This document shows, one piece after another, positions 14,461 through 28,673 of a DNA stretch of 64,000 nt. Below the pieces are notes generated by a model. It did no database searches. It saw nothing but the letters and a program-made list of their open reading frames with translations, and had not been told where the DNA came from. The stretch is from the NCBI GenBank assembly GCA_014773175.1, contig VXCM01000441.1, forward strand, positions 248,001 to 312,000, written 5' to 3'. A program made the position numbers and the translations under genes. Numbering within the stretch: the stretch's first letter is position 1; each line of letters begins with the position of its first letter. Origin of the DNA: Lucifuga dentata (lineage: Eukaryota > Chordata > Actinopteri > Ophidiiformes > Bythitidae).

Positions 14461-17400
14461 AGTCCACATTTAAATAGGTACTACATGGATCCTGCTTCAT
14501 TCCTGGTACCATCTCAGGCACCATTTCTTTTGCCTTTTTAACATAAATAATTGTTTCTCTCCTTGTTGTTGCCATCTTAGTTAATGTTGAGAAAAATCTT
14601 AAGTAGTTTCATGTTTCATCATATTGCCACCAACGGAATCTAGTATCGAAGCATTAATTTTGAATGCTGAGATCAGCTGGAGTAAAGGATGGGTAGAAAG
14701 ACGGGATATTTAAAAGGAAACGCTTTTCTTGTGGAAAAAAAATTGAATCATTTAAAAAAAAAAAAAAAAAANTAAAAAAAAAAAAAAAAATCACCAGAAT
14801 ACAAGCAACTAGATTTATTTCAGCATGGACAACTGCGTACGTGTGTGTGTGTTGTTTATGAGTCTAACATGGCGTGTGTGTGCAGAGATGAGCGGCCCGT
14901 CACTCAGCAGGCATCAGGCCGTGGAGGTCACACCCCGACAGTTGCGGGAAGAAGAGATTATGCCAGTGCGTGTGTGTGTGTTTGTGTGTGTGTTTAGAAA
15001 AAGCAGAGATTATGCACTGTGATATCAAAGCAGGGTGAACGTAGCGGGCTGTGTTTGCATACGGGGGCGCCGCAGCCTCGCAGGTTTAGCTTTAATCCCC
15101 CTGCACTCTGAATCCTCACCGGCTGATTTGGCACTTTTTCTGAGTATTAGGCCACCAGGCGAGGAAGCTTTGTTTACCTGACATGTTTTCGAACATCCGT
15201 GCTCACCTCCACTTCCCTCACGCTACTTTTATCACAGCCGTCCCTCTACTTTGGTTTACTTCAGCGACACTGAGCCCTTCTTTAGCTCCGTACAATTCAG
15301 ATTCTCAACAAAGAATCTCATACAAGGCCTGTTTAACACTAAAGTAAAAAAAAAAAAAAAAAANAAAAAAAAAAAAAAAAAAGTAGCATGGGGGAAATTA
15401 ACCAAGGGATTAAATAATAGATTAAAATCAATAAGAAAAACATCACTTCACCGCTGCCTTGATTAATGGTCTCTCCTGGAATGATAAATTAAAGTTGAAA
15501 ACTTTCTGTATACATTATTAACCCCCCGTTTTCTAACTCATTTAAAAAGCTGCAGGCTTGTTTCCCATTATGTTGATAATGTGGCTTTGGTTTGCCAAAA
15601 CTCTTTGTGCTAATTGTGTTGGTTCAAAAAGCCATTTTCTGTTAGAGTGCACAAATCCATTACGGCCTCCTTCTTAGCCTGGATAATGGGGATTGAATTA
15701 ATTCAGTGGCTAAAAAATGTGGCCTGGAACTCTTAAAGATATGATTGATCATCTTATTTCTGGGTATTCAACTGGTTTGGTTGAGTTAATCGATACCATT
15801 ACCTCCTCTGGATTAAACGCCGGTCTGTTAACAAACCAAGACTCAATGAAAGCAAGATGAGAGATTGCCTTCAAGTATTTGATCTAGTTGCTGTGTGCTT
15901 CATTTTCACCAATAGATACTTAAAATCCTACATAAAACTCAGCAAAACAGGCAGATCAAGCAACCCAAACTTCCCATTAATAAGACAAAATCTGGTGTCA
16001 TCATGTGAAAAATTCAGAATCTCCTGTTACAAAGTACAAAATGTGTCAGCATGGACATGCTACACATACTAAACATCTCAATGAAGTGTGAGGGACTCTG
16101 CTTTAGCAAGACATGACAGCTAAAGCAAAACTTCATCACCCTCAAATAATCTATGCTGCAGCCCTGCTTTGAAATGTTGCATCCCAAAAACATCTCTTTA
16201 TAGAAGAATCAAAGTTGAAATAATCTCAAATGGCTTAAATTTAGTTAATTTATTAAACGAAGAATCATTTTATTTGATCTTAGAACATAAAATGGTTCTG
16301 AACGGGTCTATTTCAAGCAGAAAACAGCTGTGATTTGGCCAAATTTTGCACAGAATGAGCAAAATAGAATTTGCCAACTTATAATGAAGCTCCTCTTGCT
16401 TTTGCAAATTCTTGAAGAGACTGAATTTTCATCATGATTAGCCAAAAGCGATACAGAAATATGCTCCTTTTTCTCTTTCTGCCTCAAAATTCAACGTCTC
16501 TAGGAAAGAAAGTCAAATTTTTACTCTACAGGCTGAATATGTCTTTGCGGTTCTCCTTGAATAAAAATTAAAGCAAAATCAGAAAAGCAACGAAGTACAT
16601 TCTTTCACTAAATTAAAGCAGGAAGAATAATCGGGTGTGATGTTTAGGAATAGAGCTGATGAAACGTAGCAGAATGTGTGTGTTGGTGAGATCGGCGGGG
16701 CAGGACCTGCTTGTCAGGCTGAGAGGTGTCAGCTAATCTGCTGCAGGATGATGGAGATAAACAGCGAAGCCTCCCAGAGAGCGGATGTTGTACCCAGATG
16801 GACACAAAAGGAGTCAGAAGCAGCAGGACAGAAACAGACGGAAGGAGAGGGAACGCTGCAAAAAATGTCCATCACTTCGTCTTTTATCTGCAGAAGCTTT
16901 TTGAGTTTTATTTTTTCCACCAAGGTGGACGTTAGAAGAGATCATGCTAATTTATTTCAGTGTAGTTTGACTGGTTTCTACAATTTCTTGAGTTCAGAAT
17001 AAGATGAATTGTGAAATGTTACAAAATTAAAAAGTTATAGTGAGGTTTTAATACTAAATATCATGTGAGGATGCATATTTTTTGCAGCGGGCGGGCAGGT
17101 GGAGGGAAAGGAAGACAGCGCAGCAGGAAAGTAGAAATCAGATCTCCTGTCCTGGACTCCTCTCATGTGTCATCTCACACTAATAACCCCTCTCATTTGC
17201 TTTCCTCTCTTTCTTTCCTCCTTCGTCTCCTCCTCTCTTTCCCTTCTTTCCTCTCTCCTTCCCTCTTGGGCGGTATCATCACCCTCTCTTGTCCCATCTC
17301 CTTCTCATTAGACCTTATCGGGGCGTCTACATTCATTGTTGGGTTTTTTATCTGTCTAATTATGTTGCTACTCACCTTTGGGGGNGGGGGGGCATGGAGG

Positions 17401-19569
17401 TGAGGGCTGCATTCTATTCTTCTCCATGAGCTTTGGTGTCCAGTCCTCTTGGCTCTTACGTTTCATGCATGCATGTCTTTGCATAATACCATCTAGCACA
17501 CACACACACATGCACACACACACACACACTCTCCATATGTCCCTTTCCTCCTCTCTCTTTTCAATTCAGTCACCTTTTCAGCGTCACCGGAGCCCTTTGA
17601 GCAGGGCCTCGGCCCCGAGTCCCCCGACCAGCCAGGCTCGGCGATAAAACTCCCCAGACACTCTTCCATTATACAGCAACGATAGGAGCTGCTGCCTGGA
17701 GACACACACACTCACACTCTCCTCTGTCTCCTTATCAAGCTTTTTCAGTAGCTATGCGTGAGCTGCATGTGCTCTTCTTAAACATAATCCTACAAGAATC
17801 CATTTGTCATTGATAGAATATTTTATAATACTCGCTGGCCGTGATGTATCAGAAAATGGAATTGGTATCCATGCGGCGGCTGCAGTCGCATCGTGGAAAT
17901 AATTAAGTCCTTTAAGTCCTTTCAACTTTTGAAAGCAATTTTCCTTGACCTTTGTGAAAAACGCCACAGAAGTCAAGGAAAGACACATGGGAGGATTCGC
18001 GAAAAGTTTGGAAAAGACAAACACGGTGCTGAGGAAACTCAATAAAACAGACTTTTCTCATTCTGTCTGAATGGAGTCCAGCCATTATCAAACCAACAAA
18101 ATAAAATCTATCTGCGTCATGAATCATCCATTGCTGGAACGAAGAATTGTATGATGTAAAATCTTCTTTCATTTCAAACAACAAACTAAAATTCAAGAAA
18201 AGCAATTTTATCTTGTTTTATGGTGATTCAATCATAGTGTACTGGAAGGTAGGAAAAACGAGTGTAATATTTGCTCCAGTAATATGTTTTAGTCAGCAAT
18301 GTAACATGTATATGCAGATTGTATTTATTGGGCTCAAACATGCAAAACCACCAGTATGGTCCTTTAATTAGGAAAAAAGTCATCCAACTTGCATGTTGGA
18401 GCCTGACAGTTCACCCAAGGATCAGACTTCCATGAAGGAAAGGTTAAGTGACAAAACTTCCTTAAGTGTAACGCTTGTCACAGTGGGGCATTCCACGGCG
18501 GGTGGGAGTCAAGTCTGTGAGGGTCAAACTGCAGTAAACACTGCTGAGGTGCTCCACGCTGGAATCGTGTGTGTGTGTGTGTGTGTGTGTTTGGACCGAC
18601 GGAGGGCGATAACCCCTGATGCTGAAACCCAAACACTGACGGACCAGCCCTATCTGCTCTCTTGATCCTAACACACACACACACCGTGGTGCGTACAATA
18701 TGTGATTTTAATGAACCTAATCTCCAGGATCACCAGGTCTCTGAGCCGGGAAATTAACGAGAGCAGGTTAAACACACACATACACACAGGGGGTTCAGTG
18801 AAACCCTTTTCAAAGTGTGTGTGTGTGTGTGTGTGTGTATAGGGGTGAAATTGGTTTTCCTCAGGATTAAAGGATTAAAAAGGCTGTTAGGTCCTCAAAG
18901 TGCTCCAAACACCCCCCTCAATATTCATTACAGCAGATACAAAAGGCAGAGAGGAGCTCATAATGGCTCCAACCTTCTAATCATTTCAAGCAGGGATCGC
19001 ACACACACACACACACACACACACACTCATCTGCTCTTTTTTTATTATCATTATCCACACTATTAGCATGAGATAAGAACTGTCTGGAAATCACAACAGA
19101 GGGAATTTTTGGAGGAAAGAGATTATTGAGGAAACGGGGGATGAAAATATTGGTAGCATCTGTACACACTCGCTTAATTACGGGTTTAACGTAAAAGTCG
19201 ACTCGTCTGAGTATTTTATTCATGCATCTGTATAAATCCAGGTCCTGAATCAGATCTGGCTCCCTAATGCCAACAGATCTGCTGTGAGATACCAGTCAGA
19301 AATATTGTTGGAACAGGATAATAAATCAATATGTGTGTGCCATCACAGCCAGGAGGCGGCCTGAGTGCCCCTTCACACACACACACACACACACATCATG
19401 GAAAAACTGTCCTTTTAAGGTCCCTTCAAGGAAGGAGTGTGTGTGGGGGGATTAATTGAAAGTGATTGAGAGCGTTTCTCACCGTGCCCTTTTTTCACAC
19501 AGCGGGGAGCCACTTGTTCGCTGACAGCAATAGAGGGATTGGTTTACATTGCTTGCTGCTGGCTGAGTA

Positions 19570-19600
<31 letters not shown>

Positions 19601-20632
19601 CTCGTGTGTGCACGTGAAAGCGTGGCGGAGGTCTAACAAGGCTGAAATTGATGCCGTTTTGGGGTGGAGAGGCATTTGATGGTTGCTGACATTCAGCACC
19701 GCAAAGTATCGCGCTGGAGCTTCAAAAGGTCAAAGCCAAGGACGAGGAATATGGAAATACAGATAAACGCACTTCCTAAACCGGATAATAGTTGGATTTT
19801 TTTATTTTTTTTTATGTGAAGACAACGTGATTATATTTCTGCACAAATATTAATCGAGTTCAGCAAAAAGTATCCAAAAATCCCATCACTCAGGTTTGCG
19901 TTTGTATTTTCCATGTGGCAGTGAAGGCATCACGTGTTTTCCCACTCAAAGTAAAGTCAGTAAAGTGAAAAATGTTGCATTAAAACACCTCAAACTAATA
20001 TGGAAATAGGGATAATCACACTTTTCATGGATAATTCCACAAAAATCAAATGCTATCTGACTGAAATTGAACTCGTTGATGTCTTATGAACCTCATAATG
20101 ACGAAAACATAAAAACGACCCGGTAACTTATCACCAATCACAGATTATATTCCATAACTCAGTGGTTTTACTGTCCAGCGCTCCGGCATAAAACCCCCCA
20201 TCAGCCCATACAGCCGCAGGAAACTATTATGCAGGTCGTTTCTCTCCACACAGAGCCCCACCTCTCATCTTCCTCCTCCTCAATCTTCCTCCTCTGACAA
20301 AATCAACGGTTCTTGACTTATATTTCTTGTCTAATTTCTCTCCGCCGCCCATAATCATTCCAGGGAGACACAGATATTTGTCGCATGCAGCTATTGTCTG
20401 GCCACTCCAGCAATTGTTTCTCATTTTGGTTAACCTCCACAGATGGAGCCAAGAACCAGCAGAGTGTGTGTGTGTGTGTGAGAAAAAGGCTGCGAACTGG
20501 AAAAGCAGAAAGGCAAAGAAAGAGCCTCAAAATATCTAGACAAATGTAGGAAAATGTATAAAGTATATGTCAATTTATTTTATATTTGTTCATTCATTTC
20601 TGACCATGCATGTCCTGAATCACCTGTAGCCA
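14461..20632. other. Non-genic stretch, microsatellites only
   Basis: Apart from the truncated MITE near 18.2-18.4 kb, this holds poly(A) tracts with N at 14772 and 15364, a G run with N at 17385, a pyrimidine-rich stretch at 17190-17300, and TG/CA runs near 18568-18590, 18815-18838, 19000-19026, 19375-19395 and 19570-19598. No exon recognised. Confidence 0.6.
18150..18367 (-). mobile_element. Solo right end of a diverged MITE subfamily, copy I
   Basis: Only the right arm is recognisable, ending CCACCAGTATGGTCCT then TTAA at 18364-18367. It shares the ACCACCAG variant with the copies at 30.0 and 58.2 kb. The left limit is approximate. Confidence 0.6.
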
Positions 20633-20974
20633 TTAAAGGACCATACCAGCCATTTTGCATGTTTGAGCCTATCAATTTTCATACATGTTACGTTACTGAC
20701 AACCATTTCCCCAAAGGATAAAACTGTATTTCAGCTTTACTAATATTTTACAAAATCTCATAATCTTTCAAAACCAAATATTCATATCCCCACCTTAAAA
20801 ACTGATGTTTCACTTGCTAATAGTTATGCAGTCTTATTAAGTCACCGCCATTTAAATTTTTCAACAAATGCAGGTCTTCTTTTGGGACTATATTCTCTGG
20901 TGGAGGCATACCTTCACTCCAAAAATTTAATATATTGGACTCAAACATGGAAAATGGCTGATATGGGCCTTTAA
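20633..20974 (-). mobile_element. TTAA-flanked MITE, copy D (internally deleted)
   Basis: TTAA at 20633-20636 and 20971-20974, only 342 bp. The left arm and part of the interior remain, and the right inverted end is shortened and joined directly to it. Confidence 0.8.
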
Positions 20975-21717
20975 CAAGAAAAAGCATAGGTTTTTTTAAC
21001 CTAAAAAAAAACAAACAAAAAAACAAAAAAACAAAAAAAAACAGGAAATTTCTTCTTTTAGGACACGTGATTATTTGTACCCCAAAGAATTTCATCTAAT
21101 CACATTTAGCAGAGCTGCTGCGTTGCTAAAGTCTGCAGACGTGCATTATTGCTAAAATGAGGCAAAATCTGCAGACATATCAGAAGAAAAGTTACTTCTA
21201 TGAAAAGAGGTATGATACTGAGAAGTTGGGGTCAAAGTCAACATGCCACAATCAAAAGACATGCAAGTTAGTCATTCTGAAGTGGAGTTTGAGTTTATCT
21301 GCAAGATGTTCCACCGTAACAATCCTCACACCTTCCCCTCACACCTCTCATTCTTTCGTTCTAACTCCATTTTCTCCTTCTATCTTCTCTCCCCTTTTGT
21401 TTCTACCAAACTTGGCTTCGTTAAAACGCTAATGAGTCCCATTAATGGAGCCAGCGATCAATTCCGTTAGCGTTCACTTGCGCTTTTGCTAATATGGTGT
21501 GATTAGTGTTAGCGTTCTTCACTGAACTGCTGTGTGTGTGTGTGTTGTTTGTGACTGTGTGAGTGTGTCCTGTCAATACGCTGATCTTTATTGATTTTCT
21601 GTTTGGCCTGTAGATGCTCAGGTGGATTTTCATCTCTCAGACGGACAGTCAGACTCGGGTTTTCCAACACTGGGATCGAGGCCCTGTTTGGGGTCCCTTG
21701 CTAGGAAAATGGGGCCA

Positions 21718-21763
<46 letters not shown>

Positions 21764-22286
21764 NCGTCGCCATGTTTCGCATTATCCCCACCAGCCTGTC
21801 TGTGGTTTTGAAGTGTCAGAGGAGGCCTGGCAGCCCAGACCTCCACGGCTGAAGCATCCCAGAGGTTACGAGGATGTCGACACAGCAAATCACGGTTTGA
21901 TGGCATTCCCATCTGCTCCCAGGCGATGGCGACGGCTCATCCCACGGCGCCATTGTGAGTTTGTTCCGATGGCGTTCGCTAATACTTTGTAGCATTTGCT
22001 TCGAGCTTTGTAAAGACGAGCAGATGGCTGTGGTTGGCTTGTAGGGCTGCAGAACGTTTTGGGTGTTTGAAGCGATCCTCACTGTATTTTTTTTATTGTA
22101 ATTTCCTGCAATGCTGGTCGGTGATAGAATGAAACATTAAAGGGCATTTATCTTCAAATGATAAATGCGTATTAGCGAGGATGAAATATGGTCCTGTGCA
22201 GCTGAAAAGGTTAAGTATCGCGTTATCTCCGTCAGGGTTATGGGATCAACTCCCACTGGGAGTAGACTATATAAATGGATGCACTG

Positions 22287-22327
<41 letters not shown>

Positions 22328-24226
22328 ACATGGTGAGTTATGCTGCAGTTGATTGTCGTGCATTCTAAAATCAATAATAAAAAAACCCTAAGATATTTTA
22401 TACATCTAAAGATAAAGGAGTAACTAAAAAATACAAACTGGAGGCTATTAAATTAAATTATTTATTAAATGAGCTAATTATTCTATAGTAATTAAACTCT
22501 ATGGTAAAGTTATATTAAGCTGCCCTGAGCTTTACTGGAATTTATTAAATGAAAGTTTCAGTTTCATAAGCAGCATTAATGCAAAAAATTCAACCTACAT
22601 ATCTCTTTGTACTCTGATATATGAATTTATAAAGGTTCATAAATTATTTTTTGTTGAATTTATTCTTCCTGTACTTGATTCTAATGACACTTTATGATTT
22701 TATTCACTAATATATGTACTTTCTGTATTTTTAAGATTTAAATGTTGCATAAAGACACTGTTGAAATGTAATTCTCGGGGTAAAATGCGACACTTCCTGT
22801 TCCAGCATTAGTACCTGCCATCTTTGTTTGATGCTATCTGTGTGTTTTTTTCACACACGGCCTCGGAGGATTCCCCTCTGAGGACCGGGCCAGATATTGT
22901 TCTCAGCGGTTTGCATCTGCCGCTTTGATAATCCAGTGATTTCGCTGTCAGAGGGGGATTCTGGGAGTGCAAACACGCAACAACACACAAACTCCTGGAC
23001 TGTGACGGCAGCCATTGTTCCTCCCAAACAATGTCTTCACTTTGATGTCTGTGATGCTTGGCCGGCCGAGGGAAGTTTATTCAATCTGCTCTCTCTTTCT
23101 TTCCTTTTTTTTCCCTTCCCCCTCTTTCTTTTTCATTTCTGCTCTTCCCTGCTTTTACTGAGAAACCTGCACACTACAGCAACGTGATAATGCCCTTTAT
23201 TCCCAAATATTCCTATGAAAAAGAACCAAATATGCAGATAACCTGATACAGAATCCTCTTTAATTAATATTTAAGGATGAAATATTTAAGAGAAAAGTGA
23301 AATCATGATTAATACAAGCAAACCTAACAGGTGATCATGAGTTTGGAGGAATTTAATTAAAATAAGAGATGCATAGAAATGCTGTCAGGGTTCAGCTCGG
23401 TTAATTTTAAATGATTTTCAAGGTTTTGGTGCCAGATTCCAATAAATAAATTATTGCAATCAATAAAAACACTGTATTATTAGTAATGATTCATTTGAAA
23501 AAAGCTTTGGAAGGTGTGACTCCAGCCACAAACTTTCAAAGATTTCAAAACCAGATAATAAATATAATAAATATATATGTATAGCAAAAAAAAAAAATTG
23601 ATAGAGCTTCCAAGAACTGGGTGTAAAAAATTTGCTTTAGATGATTTGAAGAGCGCCCGAAAATGATTTTGTTGCTTTTGATGGTGTCTTTGGTGTTAAT
23701 CAGGAGGTCTCACACACGCGATTGTATGTTCTCTTAGTTATGCAACCTGTTCCACTCACGTGCTCGCAGGACATGGAATGCTGTGTTTTGCTCGTCATGT
23801 GTTGGTTTTTTGTCACAGTAAAAAGCCATTAAAGGCCCTTCAAAGGCTCCGTCTTTCTTTCATTGTCTTCCTGCGGGGACAACATGCTGCTTCAAGCCCT
23901 GACTGACAGCTTCAATCCTCCAATGTGCTTTGGCACAAAAGGTGACAAGCGGAAAGGAAATTGGCTTTTGTCCCCGCCTCTGAGCTGCTTAACCTGGGCC
24001 TGATTTCTCATTTATTATACACAAACAGTCACACACACATACACACACACTTACATGGGTCGATTTTACTTTTAATTTGCCAGCATGTTCCTTTAATTTG
24101 CATTTGGAATCACATATAAAGAGAAAGTAATTAATCTACTTCCAGCTTTACTCTTAAGAGCTCCCTTAATTCTTCATATATGTTTTATACTGCATGTTTA
24201 TAAGTCATTTAATGCATCATATCTCC
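20975..24226. other. Non-genic stretch
   Basis: Poly(A) of 43 bases ending at an N (21721-21764) and a TG run at 22290-22325. The rest is AT-rich unique sequence. No exon recognised. Confidence 0.6.
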
Positions 24227-24802
24227 TTAAAGGACCATACTGGCTATTTTGCATGTTTGAGCCTAATATTCAATTTTCATGCTCATAAGGTTACTGACAA
24301 TCATTTCCCTAAGCATACTACTGGAACGGTGAATTAAAAATGTTTTTCCTACCTTCCAGACCACCACTGGTTTCAGTTCATTCTGCTATTAAAATCAGCG
24401 TACTGATACTTGAAACATTCTTGGGATAGGTAATCCATCACTGAAACAAAATGTATATTCAGGTTTTTTTCGAAGTTAGGTCATTTTAGTGTTTAAGCGC
24501 AATAAAAAACGTGGAGTGAAGGTATGCCTCCAACGGGTAATTTTGTCCCAAAAGAAGACCTGTGTTTATGGAAAAATTTAAAGGACCGTGACTTCATAAG
24601 GCTGCATAACTATTAGCAGGAGAAACATTGATTTTTAAGGTGGGTGTATCGCTTGAATATTTAATTTTTAAAGATTAAGAGATTTTGCAAAATATCAGGA
24701 AAACTGAAATACGGTTTTATCCTTTGGGAAATGTAGCATAACAAGTATGAAAATTGAATATAGTAGGCTCAAACATGCAAAATGGACGGTATGGTCCTTT
24801 AA
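24227..24802 (+). mobile_element. TTAA-flanked MITE, copy E
   Basis: TTAA at 24227-24230 and 24799-24802 with both inverted ends. The right end has lost part of the block between CATTTCCCAAAG and the outer terminus. Confidence 0.85.
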
Positions 24803-24982
24803 ATATTTTCTTTTTTTTTTTCAATAATAAATGCAATTCTCCAGATTCAGTTTTAGAGCTGTTTTCATACAGTTTGTCGGCGTCTTTTCTGAAGCTAAAA
24901 TGTACAAATGAATGTAGAAATGTAACAAATGAGAGAAGGCCTGAAGCTGGTTTGGCCTGGAAGACACTCAGCCAGTAGTTTT

Positions 24983-24996
24983 GTGCCCCCTTCTGG
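24983..24996 (-). promoter_or_regulatory. CTCF-like motif
   Basis: On the minus strand CCAGAAGGGGGCAC, close to the CTCF core CCASYAGRKGGCRS (one position off). Sequence match only. Confidence 0.35.
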
Positions 24997-25199
24997 TAAA
25001 CCGGACAAAAACCAGCAGCTGATGCAGTTGTGGTGAGCAGAAACGAGACGCGGTCATATTTTCTCACACACACACAGCCACACACACACAGATCTCCAGA
25101 AAAGTTACAGATTCATAAGCGTGTTATTTTATCTTGCATCTAAGCACAAATCAGAAGCAGAACAAACTTCATCCAAAAACAAACCAGCCATTTTCTCTC

Positions 25200-25570
25200 T
25201 TCTTCCAGAACATACAAGGAAGCAGTTTCTCCAACTACACCTCCATCTCTCTCTCTTTCTCGACTCCATAACTCGTCACCTTCTCCATTAATTTCAACAA
25301 AAGACGCTGACTTTTCCTCTCCTTTTCTCTGCTCACCATCTCTCTCTCTGTTGTCTATCCTTCCCATATTTTCTCTGCCTCCTTTCCTCTCTTTCTTTGC
25401 CCCTCCCTCCTTTCTCCTCCTCTCCGTCTTTCGCTCTGCCTTTCTTAACTCTTCCTGCTCGTCGTTCCCTCTTTCTTTCCTTTCCCGTCTCGAACCCATA
25501 TCCCATCACACTCCCCATTAATTTCCATAAAAGAGATGCTGACTTTGCACTCATTCTGTGCTGGCGTTGG

Positions 25571-25614
<44 letters not shown>

Positions 25615-26110
25615 AATTGTCACTATTAACTGGGATTTTAACTGGTGGCGGAGAGGAGGAGACTCAGTGGCCAAAATTGGAACATTTATTGTGGTTGATG
25701 GATTCCCATTACAAGGCTGCTGTTTCATCATCCTGAGTGGAAAAGAGAGGTAAAGAGAGAAATGAAGGGATGAAGGTGCGGGATAAAAGAGAAGCAAAAT
25801 AAATAAGTAGTAAGAGAAAAGGGAAAGGAGGAGAAAAACAGGTAGAAAGATGATGAGAGAGGAAAGGGGAGGAAAGAGGTAAAAAAAAAATTGGGAATGA
25901 AGAAAGGAAGAGAGAGAAAAGAAGAAAGATGAAGAAATAGGAAAAAGGGAAAAGGGGGAGGACATTAGAGAAGAAGTGAGGAAGAGCAAGAAAAGCACAG
26001 ATGGAGGGCAGAAGCGAAGGGAAGAGGATAAGGTTGTTCTTTGTCAGGGTCTAAATAGAAACAGAGAACGAAAGAGAAAACAGAGAGAGAGAGAGAGAAA
26101 GTTAGTCCAT
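25200..26110. repeat. Pyrimidine-rich to purine-rich switch with an internal tandem duplication
   Basis: 25200-25500 is C/T-rich on the plus strand; 25740-26110 is A/G-rich; a (GT)n run at 25573-25614 lies between. Two related segments, 25250-25323 and 25480-25555, share CCATTAATTTC and a GCTGACTTT core about 231 bp apart. ORFs here are compositional. Confidence 0.7.
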
Positions 26111-26308
26111 TGAGTTGTGACACAGCAGATTACATCTCCACATCCACTGTGATCCAAGATTGCTTCAATAAAAGAAAAATGGAAAGAAGGAAGTGAAGAA
26201 GGGAGGAAGAAAACAGCAGAACGGAAAAAAAGAGGGATTATTGTATTTTTTAAAGAAACTCACAGGTTTGAGTCTGTATGCTCAACAACCATCTACAGTT
26301 CAGCAACA

Positions 26309-26910
26309 TTAAAGGACCACACCACCCGTTTTGTATGCTTGAGCCTAATATATTCAGTTTGCATACACATAACGTTACTGAAAATCATTTCCCAAAGCAT
26401 AATATTGCTGGAACAGTGAATTAACGGTGAATTAAAAATGTTTTTCCTACCTTCCAGACCGCCACTGGTTTCAGTTCATTCTGCTACGCTATTAAAATCA
26501 NAAATGTTTTTCCTACCTTCCAGACCGCCACTGGTTTCAGTTCATTCTGCTACGCTATTAAAATCAAATTGTTGATTTAGAAATTATGTAATTTTAGCGT
26601 TTAAGCTCAATAAAAAGCATGGAGTGAATGTATGTCTCCACCGGGGAATATAGTCCCTAAAGAAGACCTGTGTTTATGGAAAAATGTAAAGGACCATGAC
26701 TTCATAAGGCTGCATAACTATTAGCAGGAGAAACATGGATTATTAAGGTGGGTGTATCGCTTGATTTTGAAAGATGAAGAGATTTTTCAAAATATCAGAA
26801 AAGCTGAAATACGGTTTTATCCTTTGGAAAATGATTGTCAGTAACATAACATGTATAAAAATTGAATATATTAGGCTCAAACATGCAAAATGGTCGGTAT
26901 GGTCCTTTAA
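26309..26910 (+). mobile_element. TTAA-flanked MITE, copy F
   Basis: TTAA at 26309-26312 and 26907-26910. Inside, a 65-base block is repeated around the N at 26501 (26436-26500 and 26502-26566), which is an assembly duplication. Confidence 0.85.
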
Positions 26911-28630
26911 CCCCCAAATCTGCCTGCAAACTGTCCTGCAAGTTGCTCTCGATAAGACGAACATGAGAATTGTAAATGGTGCTGCGCTCATTTCTGATTA
27001 GCTGTTACCAGCACACCTGCCTGCATAGAAAGAGTATGGAGACTCACCCCATGTCCTGATTGGCTGCACCTTTAGGCCTCATTTCCTTTTCCTTCGTGCT
27101 TCCTCCAGCTGTTGAAATGTAGTGAGGTTTTCCAAATTTGATCTTTGGCTTTTTTTTTTTTTTTTTTTCNTTTTTTTTTTTTTTTTTTCCCCAAAATCAA
27201 CGCTAATTCTAGAACATTTTGATGAGAACACCTGCAGCCTGTTATTTTTAATATTCATCATGGCCGCTTGCATCGACTAATGAGACTTTCCGCAACCCAA
27301 GGACAAACTCGAGCCAAACCGCTGGACAAAACCTGCAAAGACAAAGACAAATCGCGCAAAACCTTATTAGCTTGAAAGCCGTTTCCGCCCTGGGCTCACC
27401 GGGCTCGCCGTTACTTTTCTCACGGTCGGACGGCGGCCCAGCGACGCGCCGCTCACACTGTTTTTGTTGTCGCCGCGCGCAAGCAGGAGGGTAAACAAAT
27501 CCAGTTTTAATAAGGGCTTGTAGCTCCTAATCCTCGCCCGCCAGCAGGTGAGGGCCAGCATATGGGGCGAGACCGCGACGAGGGGGCAGCACGAGCGCAG
27601 ACGCAGAAACACGCACACACACACACTCGTATACACACACAGCAGCTGTCACTTGTTTTCCGAGGCAAGACGGATCCAACAAGAACACCGTGGGTCTTTG
27701 GGAGCCAAGCCAAGAAAGGAAAGGAGGAAGGATTTCTCTTCCTGTTCCACATCTTATACCTCCATTACACTTCCTAATACCACTATTTTACACAAAGTAC
27801 TCTTCTAATTGAACATGGAGTGAAGTAGCAACACTATATTTGCGTTTTAGCTCGACTAATTCTGTTTTGTAAACGGAATATGTTTGACTAGCGGGACTTC
27901 TTCATGCTTACTTTACCCTTGTGTGCTTTATAGTGATAAAACGCTTTCAGCAAAAGGTAGAGAGAGAGAGAAAAAAAAATCAATTTCCCCCCTGACTGAT
28001 TTGGTTCCGCAGCCCCACTTAGCTGCAAATACAAACACATCAACACACACGCACCGAGTCTAGCACGCCGTTTTGTTTTTAGCTTAACAAACACGGCAAC
28101 AGAATGGTTTTTCCTCCTTGTAATCCTGCACATCTCGCCTCTTTTTCTCTCCTTTGCTTTCCGTCTCTCTCACCTCCTGTCATCACTCTTTCTCCTCCCC
28201 TCTCTCTGCTGCTTCTCATGAAGTGTGAAAAATGATCTTCCGTGGGATGGCATCGGGAAGGGGGGGGGNGGGGGGGGGGGGGGCAGAAGTGGACGGGATT
28301 CTCCGGCGTAATGGCCTGACAGAATGAATCGCGGCCTTCCTCGCCATCCATCAGCGCTCAGAGGCGACGGCGGTTTGAGATCTGTGAAGGTGCTGGCTTA
28401 TTGATTACTAGTTGGAACTACAAAGCGTCTGATTCAGTGCATGTGGCATGGCGGGGGGGTTAGGGGTTGGGGGGGCAACGCAGACAGCTGTAGCACGCTC
28501 AAAAAAAAAAAAATCTTCCTTTGATAGATTTTAAATGGTGAAATATCGATTTCTGTCGGGGCCAAGGGGTAATGCTGGACGCAAGGTTTCACCGGCCGCC
28601 ATCAGTCATTTTGACTCTGGAGGGGGGGAN

Positions 28631-28673
<43 letters not shown>

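Noticed and set aside
25333..25998. A 221-codon Ser/Phe/Leu-rich frame on the minus strand
   Set aside because: It is the translation of a purine/pyrimidine-rich low-complexity stretch and a CA run.
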